Assembly (NCBI GenBank): GCA_039881145.1 | Contig: JAYKKI010000039.1 | Span: forward strand, 16,746,001 to 16,810,000 | Reading direction: 5' to 3' | DNA length: 64,000 nt | Origin: Druceiella hillmani | Lineage: Eukaryota > Arthropoda > Insecta > Lepidoptera > Hepialidae | Part shown: positions 57,079 through 64,000 of the stretch, piece by piece | Layout: each line of letters begins with the position of its first letter | Position numbering within the stretch: the stretch's first letter is position 1 | Translations under genes and position numbers: made by a program | Notes under the pieces: generated by a model | The model's database searches: none | What the model saw: only the letters and a program-made list of their open reading frames with translations | Told to the model about the DNA's origin: nothing

Positions 57079-57403
57079 AAATGTTATAACGATTGAATGT
57101 ATTTTGCGTTAGTTTTGTAGAAATTCATTATCACTTAATTTTTATACACAACTAAATGAAACTACGTGGTGTAGTACTATTTCTCCTTTATTTAAATTCT
57201 TAACCACGACCTAGGATCGTTGCACGACAACATCTTCAGGTCGGCAATTTGTAGAAACGCCGGCAAGTCAATCTTTACAAATAGCCCACCTGAAGATGTT
57301 GGAAAACAACGAAACCTAGGTCGTGGTTAAGAATTTAAATAAAGTAAAATAATACTACATCACGTAGTTTCATTTAATTGTGAATAAAAATTAAATGTTA
57401 TAA
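57079..57403 (-). mobile_element. Family B hairpin element, full-length variant (B4), 11-bp TSD
   Basis: The arms 57,152-57,243 and 57,285-57,381 (atgaaactacgtggtgtagt... / ...actacatcacgtagtttcat) are complementary with more mismatches than in B2. The centre is longer (cggcaatttgtagaaacgcc...tctttacaaatagc). The tail (attgaatgtattttgcgtta + gttttgtagaaattcatta on the plus strand) is on the left only, so the element lies on the minus strand. It is bounded by aaatgttataa at 57079-57089 and 57393-57403. Confidence 0.85.
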
Positions 57404-57404
57404 A

Positions 57405-57945
57405 AAGTATAAGAATATGTAGATTGCGATGATTACTGATTTTCATACATTCAAGTTCTATTTTATGTTCTCTTCTGTGTTAATGTCTAGTTATGTTCAT
57501 ATGAGATGCTATTCTGAGATAAAAGGAGTTAAACAAGACTTTTTATCCACTGTTCGAGTGTATACACAACCAAACCACACAATGAGTTGCGCAGCCGGAG
57601 TCAATGTAAAAATCGATTAATTAGTATCAATATGTGACTTATATCACGGCACGAAGTGTTTACACAATATAAAAAAACGATATTTTTTTCTTATTTTGAA
57701 AACGGAAAAAAAAACTCTACAATGATGAATTTGAAATTTAATACCTGACATTCAATAGAGACGTTTGTGGTTTGTAAAAAAAAATGAATCTCGTTTCTTG
57801 CTGTATTTAAGTATGCTCGATCATTGTAACTATCCAAAACGTGGTATATTATATATATTTTTTTGCAATGGTTTAACTTTATAAGCATATAGAAGCTGTC
57901 TCTGTATTTAGGACTGCCATCCATCCTCTCTCCTCTGAACACAGT
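57405..57945. other. No gene recognised
   Basis: ORFs at 57429-57620 (+) and 57942-57691 (-) show no domain. The right part may still belong to the 3' UTR of the non-LTR element that follows on the minus strand. Confidence 0.35.
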
Positions 57946-57949
57946 TCCT

Positions 57950-58555
57950 TTTTAAAAGAATCGTCTGTGGGATTTTTTTAAGTGTTCAGGGTTTTCAAGA
58001 ATGCCGTTTTTTATATCGGGTGGAGATTCTGGATCTAGATTGAGGGGTAGGATAAGCAAGGAAAAGAATTAAAGGAGTGGGATAAAAAGAAAAGAATGGT
58101 TAAAGTTAACTTAGGGGAGGTATGATTTTTTCAGACGGCTTTTGAATGCTAGAAGAGACGGTGAAAGTCTGAAGGCAGAATTGAGTTTGTTCCATAAATT
58201 GTCAGCATGAACAGTGAATAAATATTCATAGAAAAAAATAGAATATTTAGCGATAAGGGGCGTGAGAAGTTTGTCAGAACGTGGACACAGGCAATGGCTA
58301 AAACGGCTGTGAATTTTGCAACAAGGTAACAGGGACTGTAAGGGTTATTTAAAATATTATAAAGCATTGAAAGAACGTGAAAATTGCGCCGGTGATGAAT
58401 CTCCATCCATCTGAGCCGCATTCTAAGGTGAAATACGTGATCAGATTTTGTGAGGGTGAAAATGTAGCAAAAGCATAAATGTTGAAGGCGTTGAAGTTTG
58501 TTAAGCAATTGTTCAAATCACCATAGTCTATTAGAGGTAATAGTAGTGTTGACAC
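57950..58555 (-). pseudogene. Broken jockey/CR1-like retrotransposon, C-terminal RT part and 3' UTR
   Basis: Minus-strand order: VSTLLLPLIDYGDLNNCL, frameshift, LNKLQRLQHLCFCYIFTLTK + SDHVFHLRMRLRWMEIHHRR, NFHVLSMLYNILNNPYSPCY + L, then in another frame ADNLWNKLNSAFRLSPSLLA + FKSRLKKSYL. This is the familiar run (L..IDYGD, LNKLQ.LQN.C.R.IF.L.K.DHV, L.WL.I..RR..H.L.L.Y.IL, P.YL, LWN.LP..IR.S.S...FK..LK..L) of insect jockey/CR1-type pol C-termini. At least two frameshifts break it. It is 5'-truncated at 58,555, where a palindrome begins. 57,950-58,135 would be its 3' UTR. Confidence 0.85.
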
Positions 58556-58580
58556 TGCTATTACCTCTAATAGACTATGG
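58521..58580. repeat. 60-bp near-perfect palindrome at LINE truncation point
   Basis: ccatagtctattagaggtaa + tagtagtgtt (58521-58550) is matched by 58551-58580, with 28 of 30 positions complementary and no spacer. The left half encodes the LPLIDYGD part of the retrotransposon on the minus strand. The right half repeats the same codons on the plus strand. Confidence 0.95.
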
Positions 58581-58689
58581 AGATGTGTTTTTTTAGTTTC
58601 ATGGGGAATGAAATGTTGAAAATGTTTAAGAAAATGGATTCTGCGGGAGATACGACAACTATTATTACTACCGTTTCATTTAATATAAT

Positions 58690-58790
58690 ATGAGCGTTTA
58701 AGTATCAGGGGTTACGAACTAAATGTCCGGGGTTTATAGTTCATAACTTTTTAAAAGTTATTATGGTGACTCTACCTGTATATAATGGAG
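58690..58790 (-). repeat. Short interspersed repeat D, copy 2
   Basis: ggggttacgaactaaatgtc + cggggtttatagttcat is, on the minus strand, the motif pair gaac-ta-a-ccccggacatt / gttc-taacccc seen at 24,565-24,640. Confidence 0.4.
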
Positions 58791-58979
58791 TTTTTTTATT
58801 CTTTATCTAACACTTTTTTGTGCTCAATTTTAGACTTCAATTCACCCTTCAAAGGGAAGTTTGTGAGGAAGAAGAGGCAGAGTGGAATTTATAATGTTAA
58901 GAGCAAAATCTTCTGAAATTATTTGCGATAGCTCAATGAACCCGACACTCCATACAAGTGAATAAATTTAATTACCTAC

Positions 58980-59230
58980 ACTATTACATACGTACTCGCC
59001 TATCCGTATCCGTTTGTGTGTGTGCGTAAATTATTGTAGGGCTGCTGCAGCGTGAAGGTAAACAAAATTTACTATCACTACATATCGATCTCGATCGTTG
59101 TGGGCAATCGCACCGATCGAGCGAGTTGACGCTATACGTCAGCAACATAACTGTTTCTCTTTCTAACCAGTAGCCTCGATTGAATGACTGTCTCGATAGC
59201 ACACTGGCGTAATAACTTTGTAGCGGGACG
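58980..59230. other. CpG-richer block with cgatcga-type palindromes
   Basis: catatcgatctcgatcgttg, cgcaccgatcgagcgagttg and 'gacgctatacgtc' are palindrome-rich and GC-richer than the surroundings. The 72-codon minus ORF (59202-58984) shows no domain. It resembles block 2 at 55 kb in cgatcg content. Confidence 0.3.
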
Positions 59231-59234
59231 CACG

Positions 59235-60005
59235 TCTTTATTATTACCTAATTGTAAAAATGTAATTATATGAATATTTACACTATACATTTAATTATGA
59301 GAAAGTGATTTGATAATAATAATATTAAGATAGAATTTGAAAAAAGGTACTTGGTATAGATCTTAAAAACGAAATAAAATCTTAAATAAAAATAATTTTT
59401 GTTTATGTATGGTACACTAAAATACTGTCTTCGTTGTATTTTGACTTGATTAGATTTGCTTCATGTGAAAGATCCCTTAATAAACAATATATTAAACCTA
59501 TGGCCGACACCACAAGGATACATTTTCCAACCACATCTTGTTCAAATAAAACAATTACTTTTAAGAACAGTTTGACACTTACAACTGCTCAGTGACATGT
59601 TTGTATACATAAAAGTATAGGTACTAACTAAATAAAATTATGATAAAAAACAAAATTATTTACAACAAACAAAAAAGGGAGACAAAACAATCACCTATCG
59701 TTATTGATTTTAAGCACACGTACATATGCATATACTCGTAGTCGTACATAAGCACTCGTACATGCTCTTTAAGCACTCGTACACAGCGCAATAATGGACA
59801 GTTATATTGAATTATTATAAATAGTTATCAATTAAGACTGAATCATACAAGTTAAACTCACCATCGCAAAATTGAACCAACATACACGCGCACGCAACAA
59901 GCGGCAACCCAGGAACGCGTACTCTTGATCGTACTCCTTATTTACAGGTGCCGCTAAACTGGCGGGTGGTAGTGAGTGTCGCTTCTTTACGCAGTAATAG
60001 TTAGT
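59235..60005. other. No gene recognised; short cgta-rich repeats
   Basis: At about 59,715-59,785, 'cgtacataagcactcgtaca' and ctctttaagcactcgtacac form a ~28-bp direct repeat. No ORF. Confidence 0.4.
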
Positions 60006-60009
60006 ATTC

Positions 60010-60350
60010 TTTATTTTGGGAGTGACTTTTTATGTTAACCCCGAAATGCTTAATATTTTTATTAAAAAAAAATTTTTGTATAAAAATATTAAGCATTTAT
60101 AAATATTTAATATGTACCATTAATTATTATATTAGTATTCCTATAAAAATATTTACAAATAATAATTTTTCGCCAGTTAAATATATTGCCTTCCATGTCT
60201 TTCATATGCCTAAAATTATGGTGCATGTTCTAAAAAATATAAGATTTACGATAATCGCTATAGCTTTCCTGTAAACTTGTGGTCAGATGTTGCTAACCCT
60301 GTATTTTTCATGATTTTTGTGGCGGTAGTTTCAGAAATAAAGGGGGGGGA
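60010..60350 (+). mobile_element. Family A, 5'-middle fragment
   Basis: aaatatattgccttccatgt + ctttcatatgcc, aattatggtgcatgttct, cttgtggtcagatgttgcta + accctgtatttttcatgat and gcggtagtttcagaaataaa + gggggg parallel the middle of the 3.3-kb, 9.5-kb and 27.3-kb copies. It starts with a perfect 19-bp-arm hairpin (60044-60062 with 60080-60098, aaatgcttaatatttttat). Confidence 0.55.
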
Positions 60351-60354
60351 CTAG

Positions 60355-61085
60355 AGATATGCGATATCAGTATTTTTTCGTACAAAATTATCCTGTTAGG
60401 AATATATAAAAATGGTAGGTACCTATACCTGCTATAAAATACTAGACCGTAAGCAGCGCACATACTCGCGTATTGGTGTTCAGTCGAGAGTACGGAAGGC
60501 AGATACATTTCATAAAGCATTCAATATTTTTTTGCTTGCTACACACTGAGATTTCTCATATTTTGGTTTTTCACTTAAACTAAACAAAAAGTTACAAAAA
60601 TAAAATCTAATTGTTATTGTCCTATTCTTATAAAACCTTTCGTTACGGGTCTTCAGAGGCTATAAATGAATGTTTCCGAGCCAACGCTATGGAGTTTAGC
60701 CAGACTTAAGAAAACGTAGTACGAAGCAAGCAAAAAGTACGAGTATATAAAATATTAACTTATTCAAGAGTATGATATGTTACAAATACGAACCTATTAC
60801 GTGGAACGTTTTTTGTTTCATTCTTTCCTAAGAAGTGGTTTATACGATTAACGGGAAAGCCTGTGTGCGTTCGTAATCGCTTTGTTTCTTTTGCTCTTAT
60901 AGTAGCTGAGTAACTACAAACAGAGAAAGAAAGCTGCGTATTTTGTAACAAGTATCAGCGGAACGTCGTATGTCGGTTTCAGGCAAATAATTCGAACTCG
61001 TACTGATCATAGTGTATGGGCCCCAACTCCGGCGGTGATGTATTAATTTCTCACGTTTCTTTAAATATCTTCATATTTAAACATG
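60355..61085. other. No gene recognised
   Basis: ORFs of 60-70 codons on the minus strand (60520-60308, 60951-60760) have no domain. Two short CpG-richer phrases lie at about 60,450-60,500 and 60,955-61,030. Confidence 0.35.
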
Positions 61086-61089
61086 CAAT

Positions 61090-61385
61090 TTCGAATTAAG
61101 TATTTTTGTATTCTTCATAATAAACCCTTTCAAATGACACCCCATATGTTACATAGAATTTAAAAAAAACATTTTTTAAGTATTTTATTTAACTCCTATT
61201 TAATTCATTTAGGGATATTTAAAAAAAAACTAAGACTGCCTCCAATATGTGGGTTAATAAGATGTATACATTAAAGTTCAAATTTCCACGTTGCATAGTT
61301 TCTGAGCAAATCGGTTGTGACAGACGGACTAGCAGACCGAGACGTGATTGTTTTTACAATGGTTCCATACAACCCTAAAATTAAG
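61090..61385 (+). mobile_element. Family A, middle-3' fragment
   Basis: aaccctttcaaatgacaccc, then 'gcatagtttctgagcaaatc' + ggttgtgacagacgg, gagacgtgattg and ggttccatacaaccctaaaa. It has the block order of the family A 3' half. Confidence 0.55.
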
Positions 61386-61389
61386 CGTA

Positions 61390-61980
61390 TTTGGCCATCG
61401 TTTTACTATTACACAAATCTATTACAAATCGATGGAACGAATCAACATCAATCTCGAATCAATATAATCACCGCACAAAATTTCATAAAAATCAGTCCAG
61501 CCTTTTAGAAGGAGTTCAGTCACATACACATGGACAGAAGAAATAAGATATGAAGAAGTTTTAAAAGAAGACTAATGTTTTAAACCTATTATTAGTGTTT
61601 TATACTTATCTATGTGCGTACGTTTGTATTAATTATTTTATGATCAAATAAAAAATTAATTAAATATGAGGAGTGTAACATTTGCATTTACCTGAATTTG
61701 AATTTGAATTTTTTTAATAGGTTTATCAACTCAATTAAAGCATAAGTGGCTACTACTACACACTTGCGGCTACTAACAATTTTGAATATTTTTTTTAATG
61801 AAGAAATATAAAAAAAAACGATCAAACACATATCCGATTACACGAAAGAAGTGTTCTGTAGTCGACCTAAAACAAATGGTTGATGTAACGTACTCACCAA
61901 TGTTTTTAAGATTTTGTCGCTTCGATATGACAGGCATTGGAGAACCCGTTAGAAACCACATTAAATTCTAAGGAAATTTA
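61390..61980. other. No gene recognised
   Basis: At about 61,470-61,545 'cacaaaatttcataaaaatc + agtccagccttttagaagga + gttcagt...catggacagaag' is a phrase often seen in lepidopteran repeats (a non-autonomous element end). A (gaattt)n run lies near 61,695. Confidence 0.4.
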
Positions 61981-61984
61981 ATTT

Positions 61985-62080
61985 TGGGGTTTCGTACCTC
62001 AAAAGGGAAAACGGAATATTTAGAAGATCACTCGCAAATATCTCTGCCTGTATGTTACAGCTGATTTTTTCAGAATCAGT
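61985..62080 (-). mobile_element. Family A 3' end, inverted
   Basis: ggggtttcgtacctcaaaag + ggaaaacggaatatttagaa + gatcactcgcaaatatctct is the complement of the family's gatcttataag...ttttgaggtacgaaacccc end. Confidence 0.55.
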
Positions 62081-62370
62081 ACGAGGTGCAAACTTGAAAT
62101 TGATTGCAGAAATGGATCATATTAACTCACACATTTAGCAGCTAACACTTTAATATTTGTATGGTGATTTTAGAGGAATAAATTTAAAACTTGATTTTTG
62201 CAGAACTCATAAATATTTTTTGCACTTAAATGTGCAAAAAAGTACATTTCTCTCATACTTTCCAATTGCAGTAGACCGAAAGTCAGGTGGACAGATGACA
62301 TCTAGACAGTGAATGTTTTATCTTGCTTTGATAACCTTTGTGTGGGTGTGTGTGTGTTTTTGGCTTCCAG

Positions 62371-63510
62371 ATGAGTGAAAAGCAGAACCGTCAAGATAAA
62401 AAAAACGAGAGATCCCTCAGAGAAACACGTACAAACTTGTCGTATGTACTGAACTTATTAGCTAACATTTTGAACAATACTGATAGCGAAGATTTTTATT
62501 TTGGCAATAGTGACGACAGTTATATACTTGATTCTAGTAGTGAATCTGAAAGATTATCCGAGTATGAATTTATTCTAGCTTCTGGCAACCCAATTTTTTT
62601 CAGGCCAATCTACCATAGGCGTAAATCAGCCCTTGCAGTTGCTAAAATACCGTGAAGTGCAATTATCATCCTAAAACAGTGAGAACAGCACCTTGCAAGT
62701 AACTTGGACTTGTTCTGGCTTTTCAGGCGGTTTTCAGGCGAGAAAAAACCACTGGTGCCATTACCTGAAAGTTATAAGTCGTCCCGTACAATACTATGGA
62801 TGTATATTGTCAATCTGGAATCACCGAGCAATCACATGTTTCTTCATGGAAAGTTTCAAATCTTTCCTTGGACTTGTTTTTCACACAGCAACAGTTTAAC
62901 TAAACAGGTTTAACGATTACTGGGGAAAACATTGAGTTTTTAACCACAGCTGCTTCCCAGATTATATATCCAGAAACTTGTTTTATTGATATACTGCGAT
63001 GCTTACTCTTTTCCTCTATAAATGTTTTTGGAAACTGAATAGGAGAAATTAAGTTTTTAGTTTAATGAAAGACATCTTTAGTCCAGGAAAACATCTACCA
63101 CTAGACCAATGGATGGTTTTCTGGCATGGTAACCAAGTTCTCAAGACTGCTCACTGCCTTCTGTTTGCGATGTAGCTAATCTGATAGTGAGCTGTTCCAA
63201 CGTGATATCGACTCAGTATTGCAATGAAGTCTGAGCAGTAAGTTATAGTTTAATTTAAACAATTGTATAATAATGACGTAAGTGGGTTTACGTACTATCC
63301 TTGTGCTAATTATGAGCTGAAGGATCTAAGCAAGAAAGAATCTCATATATGTGGGAACTTGCTGTATTTATGGATAATTAGCTCACACTTCCCAGGCATA
63401 CCATCTAGACTTATCAGAAAACCTACAAGGTACTAAAATTTGTCATAAGGTATATCACAATTTTTATGACATCGAATTTATTGTGGCTTGCTTCAACTCT
63501 TTAGTCCGTA
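62371..63510 (+). pseudogene. piggyBac-type transposase, broken copy
   Basis: The first part is open from ATG at 62371 to 62655 (95 codons). It starts MSEKQNRQDKKNERSLRE and turns acidic and Ser-rich (NTDSEDFYFGNSDDSY...SSSESE), like many piggyBac N-termini. After stops and frame changes, FLGLVFHTATV (62864-62896), LNRFNDYWGKH (62900-62932) and VFNHSCFPDYISRN follow. The sequence MKDIFSPGKHLPLDQWMVFW + HGN (63065-63133) matches the family's Y.PG..L.LDE.MV.W.GR block, which carries an active-site Asp. KVYHNFYDIEF (about 63,450-63,485) is near the '...Y.DNFY.S' block. Functional piggyBac transposases are about 550-600 residues; this copy has many stops and is dead. I see no terminal inverted repeats or TTAA duplications. 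Confidence 0.75.
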
Positions 63511-64000
63511 GTATTTTTTTAAATTAACGGAGTCCTCTGGCCTACGTATGAAGCTTTTTATATAGACGTGCTGGAAACAATACTAAAAAGTTTTTCTATT
63601 ATAAAATGGATGGGTATTATCGTTATTTGCAGCGTTCACCTGTCTTTCGTGCACTCACTTTGTTCAATACAATATTGCGAGTTACGCACAGTATTGATAT
63701 TTTTTCTGTCCCGTTGACCGCTTCAGGAATAGGGTTACGTAGTTGCTTGCTGCTTCACGAATGATTGTTAGTTAGAGCGTGACTTTCTTCAACTCTTTAG
63801 TCTGTAGTAATTTTTAAATTAACGGAGTCCTCTGGCCTACGTATGAAGCTTTTTATATAGACGTGCTGGAAACAATACTAAAAAGTTTTTGTATTATAAA
63901 GTGGATGGGTATTATTGTTATTTGTAGCGTTCACCTGTCTTTCGTGCACTCATTTTGTTTAATACAGTATTGCGAGTTACGCGCAACCTTGATATTTTTT
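63480..64000. repeat. 296-bp tandem duplication, second copy cut by window end
   Basis: cttcaactctttagtccgta begins at 63491 and again (…tctgta) at 63787. Both copies have attaacggagtcctctggcc + tacgtatgaagctttttata + tagacgtgctggaaacaata, gtgcactca-tttgtt and attgcgagttacgc. They are about 95% alike. A longer array may continue outside. The first copy begins close to the last readable piggyBac block. Confidence 0.93.

Overview
This window looks like gene-free, repeat-saturated nuclear DNA of an insect, most likely a moth or butterfly. The sequence is strongly A+T-rich (by eye about 70%). No open reading frame exceeds 130 codons. There are no bacterial-style operons, and I recognise no intact host protein gene, tRNA or rRNA. 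The lepidopteran assignment is inference. It rests on interspersed motifs of a kind familiar from lepidopteran genomes, such as 'gatcttataag...ggaaccctaaaa', 'gcgagttggactcgcac' and 'aatgaagtcgtaggtaaa'. The fragments of non-LTR retrotransposons and a piggyBac-type transposase also fit.

Layout. Positions 1-10,200 hold a degenerate ~110-bp array, several copies of one composite interspersed repeat (called family A/Y/alpha here), three long (TA)n tracts, and one GC-rich island. From 10,600 to 12,150 there are two GC-rich islands rich in perfect stem-loops. The first has a TGACGTCA site and the second a nested hairpin about 114 nt long. From 12,300 to 24,000 the window is dominated by tandem repeats: 160 bp x4, a ~300-bp degenerate series, 48 bp x5, 20 bp x3, a 27-monomer TGACGCCGTA array with higher-order structure, 77 bp x9, a 225-bp duplication and a ~21-bp degenerate array. 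From 24,800 to 31,900 come three copies of a hairpin-forming element (family B), a broken non-LTR retrotransposon, a 92-bp perfect palindrome and a 61-bp near-perfect palindrome. From 33,200 to 46,500 are minisatellites, foldbacks and further family A/Y/alpha copies.

The most striking structure is at 47,363-51,434. Two ~1.8-kb arms are almost identical in inverted orientation. They are separated by 219 bp and followed by an exact second copy of a 193-bp piece of the spacer. This is the pattern expected from two template switches during replication, or from an assembly fault.

From 51,600 to 64,000 there is a 120-bp array, two broken non-LTR retrotransposon 3' ends (minus strand), a fourth family B copy with an 11-bp target-site duplication, a broken piggyBac-type transposase (plus strand) and a 296-bp tandem duplication that runs off the window end.

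Nothing here works together as a pathway. The readable biology is the history of mobile elements and of tandem and inverted duplication. Family B is the best candidate for something undescribed. Its copies can fold into hairpins with ~99-bp arms, yet they carry a one-sided 3' tail and variable 11-13-bp target duplications, which points to retroposition rather than to a cut-and-paste transposon. Many boundaries below were set by eye and may be off by tens of bases, more for old repeats.
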